Made by a program: the position numbers and the translations under genes
The notes under the pieces: generated by a model
Told to the model about the DNA's origin: nothing
The model's input: only the letters and a program-made list of their open reading frames with translations
Databases searched by the model: none
Source of the DNA: Bradyrhizobium sp. 186
Lineage (GTDB): Bacteria > Pseudomonadota > Alphaproteobacteria > Rhizobiales > Xanthobacteraceae
NCBI RefSeq assembly: GCF_023101685.1
Contig: NZ_CP082164.1
Span: 6,448,001-6,512,000 of the forward strand
DNA: 64,000 bases
Direction: 5' to 3'
Shown: positions 26,519 to 37,763 of the stretch, piece after piece
How positions within the stretch are numbered: the first letter of the stretch is position 1
Layout of the letters: every line of letters begins with the position of its first letter

Positions 26519-27202
26519 TCAACGGTGAAAGCGCACGATGTCATCAATCTTTGCCCGGTCGACCCGTGCCGCATTGGCCTTGACGTCGCCGTCCTCATAC
26601 CCAAACGAAATGCCGAACAGCAGCTTGTAGTTGCCGGAAACTTCGAGTTGTTCGCGAACGATGTCCGGAAACAGTCCGAGTGCGCCTTGCGCGCAAGAGG
26701 AGATTCCACGCGCGGTGAGCGCCAGCATGATGGTTTGCGCATACATGCCGATGTCGGTCGCCTCGCGCGTATCGAAAGGCTCCGGCATGAAGATGAAGAC
26801 GGCGTGCGGAGCATCGAAGAACGCGTGGTTGCGGATATACGCGAGCTTGCGTCCAGCCGCGTCGCTCCGCGCAACCCCCATGGCCCCATAAAGGGCCTGC
26901 GCCGCGCCGACCTGGCGTTCGCGATAGATCCCGGTGAACTTGCCGTCGGCTGGCCAGTCCGGCCTGATCGGATCGTCGCGCATCCCCGCCGCAACGAGCG
27001 CCTCACGGAGCCGCTTGAGCCTGTCTCCGGATACGACATGCGGGTTCCAAGGCTGCACGTTGCAGTTGGACGGCGCGAACTGCGCGAGCGCGAAAACCTC
27101 GCGCAGCGTCGCTTCCGGAACCTCGCGCGGCAGGAAGCCGCGCACGGACCGCCGCAGGCGGATCGCCTCGTCGACATTCATCATGGGCTCCGCGATGCTC
27201 AT
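26519..27202 (-). CDS. Nitroreductase family flavoprotein
   Basis: 227 aa from ATG 27202, which overlaps the phosphotransferase stop by ATGA. Family marks: EAIRLRRSVRGFLP at the N-terminus (FMN phosphate site), APSNCNVQPWNPHVV, and YAQTIMLALTARGISSCAQGAL. These FMN enzymes reduce nitro groups, enones or quinones with NAD(P)H. The operon position suggests reduction of an unsaturated intermediate rather than nitro chemistry, which is inference. Confidence 0.85.
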   Translation of the reverse strand: MSIAEPMMNVDEAIRLRRSVRGFLPREVPEATLREVFALAQFAPSNCNVQPWNPHVVSGDRLKRLREALVAAGMRDDPIRPDWPADGKFTGIYRERQVGAAQALYGAMGVARSDAAGRKLAYIRNHAFFDAPHAVFIFMPEPFDTREATDIGMYAQTIMLALTARGISSCAQGALGLFPDIVREQLEVSGNYKLLFGISFGYEDGDVKANAARVDRAKIDDIVRFHR

Positions 27203-28239
27203 GGCGCGCTCTCGATCAATGCCATTCCGCGCGTTGCGTAAGCACGCGCGAGCCGTCGGCCCACATTTGCGGCGTCGGGCAGCACGTTGTTGCCGAGATC
27301 GCCACGCGCCGCCACGCCGGCGCTTCCGACGGCGCCGCGGAACATCGCAAAGACCTGGTGGAACACCGTCAGCCGCTCGGTCGCGCCTGCGCATTCATAG
27401 TAGCGATCGAGATGATCCTGCTCGCTCGGGATTCCCATGTCGTCGAGCGGCAGGCCAAGCAGACCTCCGTTCTCGTCCGGTGCCATGCGCCAGGCCTGGC
27501 TGTTGAACGCGAGGTCGACAAGAGGATGGCCCAGTGTCGACAATTCCCAGTCGAGCACACCGACCACGCGCGGCTCGGTCGGATGGAACACCAGATTCGC
27601 CATCCGAAAATCGCCATGACAAAGTGCAAGACTCTCGCTCATGGGGACGCGTTCGGCCAGCCAGCGCACCATCCTGTCGAGCGCCGGATTGTCATCGTCG
27701 CCCCGGCGATACTCGCCCCACAGCTTGGACCAGCGATTGAGCTGCCGGGCAAAGTAGTTTCCTGGCTTGCCGAAGTCGCCGAGGCCAACCGCCTTGTAAT
27801 CGAGCTTGTGGATCGCGGCGAGCGTCGTGCACATCGAGCGATAGCACGCGGTGCGCTCCTCGCGCGCAAAACCCGGCAAGGCGTAGTCGTAGACGATACG
27901 ACCCTCCAGCCATTCCATGAGATAGAACGGCGTGCCAAGGACCTCCCGATCCGCGCAATAACGGTAAGGTCTTGGCGTCGGGACGTCGCTTCCCTCAAGG
28001 GCCGTGAGCACCCGATATTCGCGGTCGATCGCGTGAGCCGACGGCATCAGCACGTTGTTCGGCTGCTTGCGCAGCACCGCACGCCAACCGCCCCGCGTCA
28101 CAAAGTAGGTCGGGTTCGACATTCCACCGCTGGTGCGCGTGACCCGCGTCTCCGCGGACCCGCCCAGCCATTCCTTCAGATATGCGTCGAGCCGACGAAG
28201 GTCGAAATCCATATTGCCATCGCCCGCCTGCCGGTTCAT
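27199..28239 (-). CDS. Phosphotransferase (APH/ACAD10-11 N-terminal-like), acyl-CoA kinase candidate
   Basis: 346 aa kinase-like fold: SGGMSNPTYFVT (P-loop-like), AVLRKQP with the ATP-binding Lys, Brenner motif CHGDFRMANLVFH and DWELSTLGHP for metal binding. It is the separate version of the phosphotransferase domain that in human ACAD10/ACAD11 is fused to an ACAD, and it is like LvaA, which phosphorylates 4-hydroxyacyl-CoA in levulinate breakdown. The matching ACAD is immediately upstream (6-base gap). The role in 4-hydroxyacyl-CoA processing is inferred from this pairing. Confidence 0.8.
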   Translation of the reverse strand: MNRQAGDGNMDFDLRRLDAYLKEWLGGSAETRVTRTSGGMSNPTYFVTRGGWRAVLRKQPNNVLMPSAHAIDREYRVLTALEGSDVPTPRPYRYCADREVLGTPFYLMEWLEGRIVYDYALPGFAREERTACYRSMCTTLAAIHKLDYKAVGLGDFGKPGNYFARQLNRWSKLWGEYRRGDDDNPALDRMVRWLAERVPMSESLALCHGDFRMANLVFHPTEPRVVGVLDWELSTLGHPLVDLAFNSQAWRMAPDENGGLLGLPLDDMGIPSEQDHLDRYYECAGATERLTVFHQVFAMFRGAVGSAGVAARGDLGNNVLPDAANVGRRLARAYATRGMALIESAP

Positions 28240-28244
28240 CGCGC

Positions 28245-29489
28245 TCAGCTCGCGCTCTTGCCGCTGAAGCCGAACAGATATTGCGCCACGCGCCGCATCT
28301 GCACCTCCTCGGTTCCTTCGGTGATACGGTAACGACGGTGATGGCGGTAGATGTGCTCAAAGGGCAATGCACGGCTGTAGCCCATGCCGCCATGCACCTG
28401 CATCGCGCGATCCGCCGCCTCGCAGCACAGCCGGTTCGCGCGGAAATTGCAGATCGACACCATGTCGCTGATCGACAGCGGGTTCTGGCGATCCATCTGC
28501 CAGGCGGTCCGGAAGATGAAATTCCGCACCATCTGGTATTCCGCCCAGAGCTCGACCAGCGGAAACTGCACGGCCTGCTTCTTGGCGAGAGGTTCGCCGA
28601 AGGCGACGCGCGATTTCGCGTATTTGACCGTCTCCTGGATGCAATAGCGCGCAGCGCCTGCGCTCGCCGCTGCCTGCCGGATACGGTTCTCGTGCACAAA
28701 CCGCTGCGCGACGACGAGCCCCTCACCTTCCCTGTGCAGGATTGCACTATCGGGCACGCGCACGTTGAGCAGCTCCGTCTCTGCATGATCGCTGGGCATG
28801 TTGAAGGTCCAGTGATTGTAGAGAACGTTATGGCCTGGCGTATCGGTCGGCACGATGAAGGCCGTGATACCCTTGGCTTCGCCCGGCTTACCCGACGTGC
28901 GGGCGAACACCAGATTGGCGTGCGCGCGGGCGACCTGGCTGTTCCAGCGCTTGCGGCCGTTGATGACCCAATGATTGCCGTCGCGCACGCCCGCGGTCTC
29001 GAGCCAGGTGGCGTCGCTTCCGTGCCCCGGCTCGGTCAGGCCGAACGAAAGGTGTTTCCTGCCGGAGATGATTCCCTCGATATAGGTCTTCTGCTCCTCC
29101 GTGCCGTAGTCGGCGAGCGCCGGGATGATCGGAAAGTTGCCGACGATCGAGGACTCGTCCTGGAGGTCGTTATGCAGACCAAGGCCCTTGGCGGCGAGGT
29201 GCTCACGGATCGCGGCAATGGCAAGATTCGACGCGCCTTGGCCACCACAGGATTTCGGCAGACCGTAGCGCAGGTGCCCGGCCTTGTCGGCGAGGCGCTC
29301 CATCTCGGTGATCAGGGCGCGCCATTCGTCTCGGGGGCGGCCGTCATTGTCCCAATCGGTACGGGCGTTCTCGCGACGGTGATCGAAGAACTGCTTATGG
29401 TCGCGCTCGAGCGGTTTGATCTCCGCCTCGATGAACGCGTCGAGTTCTGCGAGCTTATCGGTGATGTCCTTGGGCAGTTCGAAATCCAC
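28245..29489 (-). CDS. Acyl-CoA dehydrogenase, ACAD10/11-like
   Basis: 414 aa from GTG 29489, which has AGGAGA 7 bases upstream; earlier in-frame codons have no site and no family similarity. Motifs: GLTEPGHGSDATWLET, WVINGRKRWNSQ, LYNHWTFNMPSDHAETELLNV, RFVHENRIRQAAASAGAARYCIQE, and ITEGTEEVQM with Glu at the catalytic place. This subgroup is the ACAD half of ACAD11-like systems (LvaC-like), which with a kinase turns 4-hydroxyacyl-CoA into an enoyl-CoA. It is followed directly by the kinase gene. Confidence 0.85.
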   Translation of the reverse strand: MDFELPKDITDKLAELDAFIEAEIKPLERDHKQFFDHRRENARTDWDNDGRPRDEWRALITEMERLADKAGHLRYGLPKSCGGQGASNLAIAAIREHLAAKGLGLHNDLQDESSIVGNFPIIPALADYGTEEQKTYIEGIISGRKHLSFGLTEPGHGSDATWLETAGVRDGNHWVINGRKRWNSQVARAHANLVFARTSGKPGEAKGITAFIVPTDTPGHNVLYNHWTFNMPSDHAETELLNVRVPDSAILHREGEGLVVAQRFVHENRIRQAAASAGAARYCIQETVKYAKSRVAFGEPLAKKQAVQFPLVELWAEYQMVRNFIFRTAWQMDRQNPLSISDMVSICNFRANRLCCEAADRAMQVHGGMGYSRALPFEHIYRHHRRYRITEGTEEVQMRRVAQYLFGFSGKSAS

Positions 29490-29529
29490 GGCGCTTCTCC
29501 TGTTCTTATTGTCCTGAGCAACAGCGTTG

Positions 29530-30315
29530 CTAGAGCGCGATCCGACCGTAGGGATGGGTGCTGCTGACGCCACCGTCGACGGAGAGCAGTTGGCCATCGA
29601 CATAAGACGAGTCGTCGCCGGCAAGGAATGCCGCCGCAGCCGCGATCTCCTCGGCGCGCCCCGGGCGCTTCAGCGGCGTCACATGCCCGAGCTTGGATTC
29701 GACGCCGCGGGCACGTGCGTCCTCGAACACCTTGCGGGTCAATTGCGTCTCGACGAGCCCCGGCAGCACAGCATTGACGCGCACACCGGTCCCGGCAAAG
29801 GCGTTGGCCGCCGTCTGCGCCAGATTGTTCACGGCCGCCTTGCTTGCGCTGTAGGAGATCGCGCCGGCGTTGGCGCGCAGTGATGCGGCCGACGAGGTCA
29901 GGATGATAGAGCCGTAACCCTGCGCCGTCATGTGACGGCCGGCATATTTGATGGCGAGGAAACAACTGATCGTGTTGATGCGGTAGACCTCGGACCATTC
30001 TTCTACCGTTTGTTCCAGCAACGGCGTGTTGGTCCCGGTGACGCCGATATTGGCGAAGAAGATCTCCATCCCCCCGAACTCCGAGACGCAGCGCGACACG
30101 ATCGCCGCTACGTTCTCTTCGATCGAGGCGTCCGTGATCAGGGCAGACGCGACTCCGCCCTCGCCCCGGATTGCCGCGGCGGTTTCCTCGGCATTGCCGG
30201 CGCGGCCGACCACCAGGACGGCCGCGCCCTCGCGCGCGAAACGAATGGCGCTGGCGCGACCGATTCCGCTTCCACCGCCGGTGACGACCGCGCGCTTGCC
30301 CTCGAGCCGGTTCAT
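29530..30315 (-). CDS. Short-chain dehydrogenase/reductase (SDR)
   Basis: 261 aa classical SDR. Cofactor motif TGGGSGIGRA, ANIGVTG in place of the usual NNAG, active-site Ser in LTSSAA, YSASK (Tyr-x3-Lys), C-terminal VDGGVSS. It oxidises or reduces a hydroxy/keto group with NAD(P). ATG 30315 (MNRLEGKRAVVTGG) follows AGGAGAACGCGC. It lies between another SDR and the ACAD in the ligase operon; LvaD in levulinate pathways occupies a similar role. Confidence 0.87.
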   Translation of the reverse strand: MNRLEGKRAVVTGGGSGIGRASAIRFAREGAAVLVVGRAGNAEETAAAIRGEGGVASALITDASIEENVAAIVSRCVSEFGGMEIFFANIGVTGTNTPLLEQTVEEWSEVYRINTISCFLAIKYAGRHMTAQGYGSIILTSSAASLRANAGAISYSASKAAVNNLAQTAANAFAGTGVRVNAVLPGLVETQLTRKVFEDARARGVESKLGHVTPLKRPGRAEEIAAAAAFLAGDDSSYVDGQLLSVDGGVSSTHPYGRIAL

Positions 30316-30325
30316 GCGCGTTCTC

Positions 30326-31083
30326 CTATCTGGCAGGAATAGTCCAACCGCCGTCGGCCGTGATGACCGCGCCCTGGATGTAGCTGGCGTCGTCGCTTGC
30401 GAGGAACGCCGCAAGCGCGGCAATCTCTTCCGGTGCGCCGAAGCGCCCCGCCGGCATCTCGGCCTGCCGCGCCGCAATCGTCACTTCATCGAATTGTGCG
30501 ATCGAGGCCGGTGTTCCGATCATGCCCGGCGCGATCACGTTGACGCGGATCTTCTTCGCGCTGAGTTCGATCGCGGACGCCCGCGAGAGCCCGACGACGC
30601 CGGCCTTGAGCGCGGAATAGGCAATCGAGTCCTTGGCCGGGTGAAACGCCGACACCGAGCTGAGATTCACGATCGATCCGCCGCCGCGCCGCTCCATCTG
30701 CGGAGCAACGGCCTGCGTGGTCCAAATCAAGCCATGCACGCCGACCGCGAACATCCGCTCGACCGTCTCGACCTCGATCCGCGGCAGCGGCTCAAAGCGC
30801 GCCCATACGGCATTGTTGACGAGGACGGCCACGGGTGCGCTGAATTCACGCTCGACGCGCTCGAAGAGCGCGTGAACGTCATCGCGCCTGCCGACATCGA
30901 CCTCGTAGCCCCTCGCCTCGAACCCCATGTCCTTCAGCCGGCTGACCGCGGGCTCGAGCCGTCGCGCGCTGACATCGACGCAGGCAAGGCGCCCGCCCTC
31001 CTGGCCGAAGCGCTCCGCAATCGAAAGACCGATCCCGCGCGCCGCGCCGGTGACGACGCAGACCCGATCCTTGAGACGGGGGG

Positions 31084-31087
<4 letters not shown>
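30326..31087 (-). CDS. Short-chain dehydrogenase/reductase (SDR)
   Basis: 253 aa. Cofactor motif TGAARGIGLS, NNAVW instead of NNAG, Ser in NLSSVSAF, YSALK active site, TADGGWT near the end. Typical 3-hydroxyacyl-CoA or alcohol dehydrogenase of the FabG-like group. ATG 31087 overlaps the ligase stop by ATGA, so the genes are coupled. It is only distantly like the next SDR (29530), so the two probably act on different steps. Confidence 0.87.
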
Positions 31088-32742
<1,655 letters not shown>

Positions 32743-32788
32743 GACGTTGCCTCCATGACGATTGATCGCTGCACTTGACGGCGCGTTC

Positions 32789-32802
32789 GTTCGCTAGTGT
32801 AT
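32789..32802. promoter_or_regulatory. Shared operator site 1 (GTTCGC-TA-GTGTAT)
   Basis: Read on the minus strand it is ATACAC-TA-GCGAAC, close to the repeat found before most genes from here to 63.8 kb. It lies 47 bases upstream of the acyl-CoA synthetase start (32742) and is followed by an A/T-rich run that could hold a promoter. Confidence 0.55.
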
Positions 32803-32883
32803 TATATATAAAATGGACTTCAACCCTAAAATTACGGACTTTCCTATGCTCTCCATGAGGAATACTGGATGCTTCGTGAGCTA

Positions 32884-32897
32884 GTACATTAGTTTCA
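32884..32897. promoter_or_regulatory. Weak shared operator-like site (GTACAT-TA-GTTTCA)
   Basis: Only the left half (GTACAT) fits the consensus well. It is 82 bases upstream of the alcohol dehydrogenase at 32979. Low confidence taken alone. Confidence 0.3.
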
Positions 32898-32978
32898 CGG
32901 AAGGAGGGCCGTCCTCAATGCAGGTCCTGGAGTCGTCCGCTCCGAGCTCGCCATGAGGAGAACCGCTAGGAGACGACA

Positions 32979-33998
32979 ATGAAAGCAGCGGTCTTGGAGC
33001 GGCGTGGGGTCGACGGCGTAATCTGGCGCGATTTTCCGGATCCGGTGCCGGCGCCCGGCGAATCCGTGCTCAAGGTTGCGGCCTCGTCGGTCAATCGCGT
33101 CGATCTCTACATGCGAGACAATGGCAGCGGCATCACTCACGCGTTACCGCAGGTGATGGGGGTCGAAGCCGCCGGCGAGATCGTCGAGGCTGCCCCCGGG
33201 ACCGGACTGAGGCCTGGCATGAAGGCCATTCTCTTCTCCGAGGCCTATTGCGGCAAATGCCGCTACTGCCTGGCAGGCGACCAGCCGCTCTGCGAGGACG
33301 TCAAGATCATGGGCGAACATCGGCATGGTGGCTTTGCCGAATACATCGCAATGCCCAGCAGCTGCTTCTTTCCGCTCCCGGACGATGCGGACCTGGTGGC
33401 GGCGGGCGCCTTGATGACGGGCCATCTCACCGCCTGGCGCATGATGTTCGGCAAACGGGCGCTGCAGCCCGGCGAAAGTGTCTTGATCGTCGGTATTGGC
33501 GGAGGCGTGGCAGTCGCCTGCCTCCAGCTGGCGAAACTCGTGGGTGCCCGCGTTCTCGTCACCTCCTCCAGCGATGAGAAGATCGCCAGGGCTGTCTCGC
33601 TGGGCGCAGATGGTGGCGTCAATTACCGGCGCGACCGGGTTTCCACCACCATCCAGGAGATGAGTGGCGGCGGCGTCGATATGGTGATCGACAGCGTCGG
33701 TGAAGCAAGCTGGGGTGAATCGCTGCGTTCGCTGCGTCGCGGCGGGCGACTTGTCACCTGTGGCGCCACCACCGGCTCCAATCCGCCGGCCGATCTGCAA
33801 CGCGTGTTCATTCGCCAGCTCGAGATCTACGGCTCGACCGGCGGCAGCGTCACCGAATTCCGCCAATTGCTCGATGTATTCAATCGCGGTTTGGTCAGAC
33901 CGGTTATTGATTCATCCTTTGCAATGGCGGATGTGCGCTTGGCCTTTGCGCGCCTCGCCTCCGGGACCCAGTTCGGAAAGGTGTCGCTCGTGGCGTAG
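32979..33998 (+). CDS. Zinc-dependent alcohol dehydrogenase family protein (MDR)
   Basis: 339 aa medium-chain dehydrogenase. Structural zinc loop YCGKCRYCLAGDQPLCED (four Cys), cofactor fold VLIVGIGGGVAVACLQLAKLVGA, NAD(P) loop TSSSDEK. The usual first catalytic Cys region is replaced by SSVNRVDLYMRDNG, so the catalytic zinc may be absent, as in quinone/enoyl reductase relatives. The ATG has GCTAGGAGACGACA upstream. Divergent from the ligase operon; the substrate is unknown. Confidence 0.85.
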   Translation: MKAAVLERRGVDGVIWRDFPDPVPAPGESVLKVAASSVNRVDLYMRDNGSGITHALPQVMGVEAAGEIVEAAPGTGLRPGMKAILFSEAYCGKCRYCLAGDQPLCEDVKIMGEHRHGGFAEYIAMPSSCFFPLPDDADLVAAGALMTGHLTAWRMMFGKRALQPGESVLIVGIGGGVAVACLQLAKLVGARVLVTSSSDEKIARAVSLGADGGVNYRRDRVSTTIQEMSGGGVDMVIDSVGEASWGESLRSLRRGGRLVTCGATTGSNPPADLQRVFIRQLEIYGSTGGSVTEFRQLLDVFNRGLVRPVIDSSFAMADVRLAFARLASGTQFGKVSLVA

Positions 33999-34085
33999 GT
34001 CCGCCGCACGAATAGCACGACAGCCCAACGCCACTCTCACCAGAACGATCGGTGCCGCGCCGAAACGAGGTCGGCGCCGAAGCCA

Positions 34086-35303
34086 TCACATCTTGCAGGC
34101 AGGGTCTACCGGAGGAATGATGTCAGACCCCGGCTCGATCTTCTTGATCTGGTACGCCGGCTTGCCCTCCGGGCCCATCACGATCTGACTGATCGCCATG
34201 CGCCGCGCGGTCTGATGGTCGCCTGCGCGTATTTCAACATCACCCAGCACGGTATCAGCCTTGAGGCCGGACAAGGCCGCGCGCACCGCGTTGATGTCGG
34301 TCGAATTTGCCTTCTGAATCCCGGCAGCAATCAGCTGGATTGCGGCGTACTGGTCGGCACTGGTGTAAGGCGGCAGTTCGCCGTTGTATTTTTCCTTGTA
34401 GGCCTTGACGAAGGCTTCAGCCTGCGCGCCGGGGAAGCCGGCGACGAAGCCGATGTTCTGGTAGACGCCGAGTACCGCCTCGCCTTGTGCCGGCAGCGTC
34501 TGGGGTATCACGAAGGAATTGCCCAGCACCATTTTGTACTTCTTGAACAGGCCGAATTGCTGCTGCTGCTTGGCGAGGTTGATGGCGTCGCTGCCGAAGA
34601 TCGTCACGAACAGGCCGTCAGCCGGCTCCGCGCCCAGCTCCGAAATCTTGGCACCGAAATCCGGCGTGCCAGATGGCGAAAACAGGGTCTTGCCGACGGT
34701 TCCGCCTTGGGAGGTCACCAAGGCCTTGAACTTCTCCGCGGAGTCGCGCCCCGCTGCGTAGTCAACGGCGATGATGTCCCATTTCTTGATGCCCTGATCC
34801 TTCAGGAACTCCCTGAAGGCGCCCATGATCATCGAATCGTTTGCGTTGACCCGGAAATAGTTCGGCGAACAGTTCTTTCCTGTCAGACCGTCGGCGTTGG
34901 CCATCACGTCGAACATCAAGGCTTTCAGCGCGGGAAGCTTGGCCTGCAGCGCCGGCGTGACGGCCGACGTATCCATCCCCGTGATGAACATCGCGCCGTC
35001 CTTCTGGACCGCGCGGGTGGCGCCGTCCACGGCGGTATCGGGCGTGCCCGGATAGGAAATGAAACTCGCCTCCAGCTTCCGGCCCGCCGCCCCGCCGGCG
35101 GCGTTGATCTGTTCGATCGCAAGGTTGACCGCCTTGACCTGGGTGTCCTTCAGCCCGGCGAGCGGTCCACTGTCGATCAGCAGTACGCCGATCTTGACCG
35201 TGTCCTCGGCCAAGGCCGCGGTCGTGACAGCGAGAGCCATTGCTGCGCCGATCGTCACCGTGCGCAACGCGCTGAAGGCTGGACCGATGGATGATTTCTT
35301 CAT
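34086..35303 (-). CDS. ABC transporter substrate-binding protein (branched-chain type) of the Liv operon
   Basis: 405 aa. Sec signal (MKKSSIGPAF...TTAALAED), mature VKIGVLLIDSGPLAGLKDTQ. It is the last gene of the operon with LivH, LivM, LivG and LivF on the same strand, so it is the cognate binding protein. It differs in sequence from the KxYGPG paralogues at 24044, 41313 and 62406. The ATG follows CGGAGGAGGGAGGAAT. Ligand not determined; such systems carry aromatic and aliphatic acids as well as amino acids. Confidence 0.9.
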   Translation of the reverse strand: MKKSSIGPAFSALRTVTIGAAMALAVTTAALAEDTVKIGVLLIDSGPLAGLKDTQVKAVNLAIEQINAAGGAAGRKLEASFISYPGTPDTAVDGATRAVQKDGAMFITGMDTSAVTPALQAKLPALKALMFDVMANADGLTGKNCSPNYFRVNANDSMIMGAFREFLKDQGIKKWDIIAVDYAAGRDSAEKFKALVTSQGGTVGKTLFSPSGTPDFGAKISELGAEPADGLFVTIFGSDAINLAKQQQQFGLFKKYKMVLGNSFVIPQTLPAQGEAVLGVYQNIGFVAGFPGAQAEAFVKAYKEKYNGELPPYTSADQYAAIQLIAAGIQKANSTDINAVRAALSGLKADTVLGDVEIRAGDHQTARRMAISQIVMGPEGKPAYQIKKIEPGSDIIPPVDPACKM

Positions 35304-35336
35304 ATTCCTCCCTCCTCCGTTTTCTCTGAGCTTCCA

Positions 35337-36032
35337 TTACAAAGCCATCAGTGCCTGGTTCTCCGGCGCACCGATGGAGCCGATGGTGCCTGCCCCGACA
35401 ACTTCTCCCTTCGCCAGGATGACGAATCGATCCGTCGCACGCTTGACGAGGTTCAGGTGCTGCTCGACCACGAGCACAGCGGTGCCAGCACCGCGGATCC
35501 GGTTGAGCGTCTCGACCAGCCCATCGATCAGCACCGGCGAAAGACCTTCCGACGGCTCATCGAGAAGAATGAGACTGGGATTAGCCATCAAGGCGCGGCC
35601 GATCGCCAGCATCTGCTGCTGACCACCGCTCAGCATGGTACCGAGCCGGTCGGCGCGCTCTTGCAGCACCGGAAACAGGCCGTAAATCGTTTTCAGAGTC
35701 CAGTGACCTGCCCGGCCGGTCGCACGACCAAGCAGCAGGTTCTCCCTGACCGTGAGGTTCGGCAGGATGCGACGCCCCTGCGGCGCAATGGAAAGACCCA
35801 GCTTGGCGGCCATATAGCCCGGCAAGCCGTCGATCCGACGGTCATGCACCCAGATGGCACCGGAGATGATGCTGGTCTCACGAAAGATCGACAACAGCAG
35901 CGTGGACTTGCCCGCGCCGTTACGGCCGACGAGGGCAACCGATTCCCCCTCTTCGACCGTGAGGTCGATGCCACGCAACACGGTCGATGCGCCATAGCCG
36001 GCAAACAGAGATTCGATCCGCAATGCGCTCAT
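35337..36032 (-). CDS. livF: Branched-chain-type ABC transporter ATPase LivF
   Basis: 231 aa. Walker A GRNGAGKST, signature LSGGQQQMLAIGRAL, Walker B LILLDEPSEGL, H-loop EQHLNLV. The shorter of the two ATPases, as is usual for LivF. ATG 36032 (MSALRIESLFAGYG) overlaps the LivG stop by ATGA. It powers uptake through LivHM. Confidence 0.92.
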   Translation of the reverse strand: MSALRIESLFAGYGASTVLRGIDLTVEEGESVALVGRNGAGKSTLLLSIFRETSIISGAIWVHDRRIDGLPGYMAAKLGLSIAPQGRRILPNLTVRENLLLGRATGRAGHWTLKTIYGLFPVLQERADRLGTMLSGGQQQMLAIGRALMANPSLILLDEPSEGLSPVLIDGLVETLNRIRGAGTAVLVVEQHLNLVKRATDRFVILAKGEVVGAGTIGSIGAPENQALMAL

Positions 36033-36727
36033 GCCGCGGTCCCCAGATACGCCGCGATGACCCGATGATCGGCCCGAATGGCTTCGGGCACTCCCGTCGC
36101 CAGATGCTGGCCGAGATCGAGCACGGTGACCATGCCGCAACAGGCGAAGACCGCGTCGACATCGTGCTCGACCACGATGGCCGCGATCCTGCGCTCACGC
36201 ACGAGATCACGCACATGCTCGAACAGGCGCAGCGTCTCCGTGGCCGACAGGCCGGCGCCCGGCTCGTCCATCAACAGAAGCCGCGGCCTCCCGATCAAGG
36301 CCAGCGCCACATCAACCCGGCGCTGCACGCCATAGGCAATGCGTCCGGCCTTCTGGTTAAGATAGCCGCCGAGATCCATCACCTCGATCACGTCGTGCAG
36401 TTGGTCGTCGCCGAGATGCCGCGCGATGAGCTCGAGCTGTTCACGGACGGTGAGGTCCTGAAAGATGCTGGTGCGCTGGAAAGATCGCGCCATGCCCAGG
36501 CGACGGCGCGAGCTGATCGAGCGTCGCGTGATATCTTCGCCGCAATAGCGAACGCTTCCTGCGGTCGGGCGTCGGCGGCCACAGATTGCATCGAGCAGCG
36601 TGGACTTTCCGGCACCATTCGGTCCGATGACGCCGTGAAGCACACCGTCGCCGCGCACCTCAAGATCGAAGTCGGTCAGCGCCTGCACCGAGCCATAATT
36701 CACCGACAGTCTCTCGATCTTGAGCAT
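36029..36727 (-). CDS. livG: Branched-chain-type ABC transporter ATPase LivG
   Basis: 232 aa. Walker A GPNGAGKST, Walker B LLLMDEPGAGLS, H-loop VEHDVDAVF. The signature is AYGVQRRVDVALAL, the LivG-style variant that departs from LSGGQ. ATG 36727 (MLKIERLSVNYG) comes one base after the LivM stop. Forms a heterodimer with LivF. Confidence 0.92.
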   Translation of the reverse strand: MLKIERLSVNYGSVQALTDFDLEVRGDGVLHGVIGPNGAGKSTLLDAICGRRRPTAGSVRYCGEDITRRSISSRRRLGMARSFQRTSIFQDLTVREQLELIARHLGDDQLHDVIEVMDLGGYLNQKAGRIAYGVQRRVDVALALIGRPRLLLMDEPGAGLSATETLRLFEHVRDLVRERRIAAIVVEHDVDAVFACCGMVTVLDLGQHLATGVPEAIRADHRVIAAYLGTAA

Positions 36728-36728
36728 G

Positions 36729-37763
36729 TCAGGGAGCCTCTCGCCGCCAGCCGAGCAGCCGCAACGCGCTCGATAGCCCGCCGATGACGCCCCGCGGAAA
36801 CACAACGATGAAGAGAACGATGGCGACGCCAGTCAGAAGCTGCGTGAGCCCGCGTGCCCCGAATTCGTCCTGCGCGAAGGAGAAGATCAGCCCGCCCAGG
36901 ATCGGCCCGAGCGCCCCGGAAATGCCGCCCATCAGGGCTGCGACCAACGCATTGGTGCTGACCGAAAGCCCGAGGCTCTCTGGCGAGACGAAGCCGGCAT
37001 TGAGCGCATGCAGGAGACCTGCGATCGCGGCCACGACGTTGACGAGCACGTATCCGATCAGCCGCGGCACGAAGGTGTTGAAACCGGAGAAGCGCATGCG
37101 CTCCTCGTTCTCCCGCACGGCGCGGAGGATCGCACCGAGACGGGAGCGCGCGATGACCCAGAACGTCGCTCCGACAAGGACCGCCACGATCCAGGCCAGC
37201 GACCAGAAGCGCGCCGGATTGGCAAAGTCCGCGACGTCGATGCCGAGGATCGAGCCCTGCATTCGCACCACCAGCCCGTCCGCACCCCCGGTATAGTCGC
37301 GCAATCCCTCGAGCAGGACGGCGTGGCTGAGCATCTCGCCGGCTGCGAGCGTCAACATCATGAAGGCAAGCGGATTGGTCCGCACGATCAATGCGCCCAG
37401 GACGGTCGCGTAAGCGACGATGATCAGGAACGCGGTGCACAACGCCATCGCCGGCGTCAGGTCCCACTCGCTCATGCCGATCGCGAACAGATATCCGGCG
37501 CCGCCATAGATGCTGGCTGCACTGAGCGCCACCAGTCCGGCCTGGCTCATCAGGAAGGCGACGCTGAGCGCGAGCAAGCCCAACAGCAGACCTTCGCTGC
37601 CAAGACGAAGCACGAAATCGCTGGCGATGTATGTCGGGACAAGAGCACCAGCGCCAAGCCCGACCGCCCCGGCGACAATCGCGAACGACACGCGCGAGAC
37701 GTGGCCCCCGAGCGTACCGGTCGCAGTCCCGTGCAGGTCTCCGGTCATGGTGCCGTTGCTCAA
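36729..37763 (-). CDS. livM: Branched-chain-type ABC transporter permease LivM
   Basis: 344 aa with about nine hydrophobic segments (for example VSFAIVAGAVGLGAGALV, LLLGLLALSVAFLMSQAGLVAL, ATVLGALIV). The EAA-like loop of the permease (RENEERMRFSGFNTF) precedes the last third. TTG 37763 is preferred: GGGAGGG lies 7 bases upstream and the codon overlaps the LivH stop. An ATG at 37748 has only a weak site. Pairs with LivH in the membrane. Confidence 0.9.
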   Translation of the reverse strand: MSNGTMTGDLHGTATGTLGGHVSRVSFAIVAGAVGLGAGALVPTYIASDFVLRLGSEGLLLGLLALSVAFLMSQAGLVALSAASIYGGAGYLFAIGMSEWDLTPAMALCTAFLIIVAYATVLGALIVRTNPLAFMMLTLAAGEMLSHAVLLEGLRDYTGGADGLVVRMQGSILGIDVADFANPARFWSLAWIVAVLVGATFWVIARSRLGAILRAVRENEERMRFSGFNTFVPRLIGYVLVNVVAAIAGLLHALNAGFVSPESLGLSVSTNALVAALMGGISGALGPILGGLIFSFAQDEFGARGLTQLLTGVAIVLFIVVFPRGVIGGLSSALRLLGWRREAP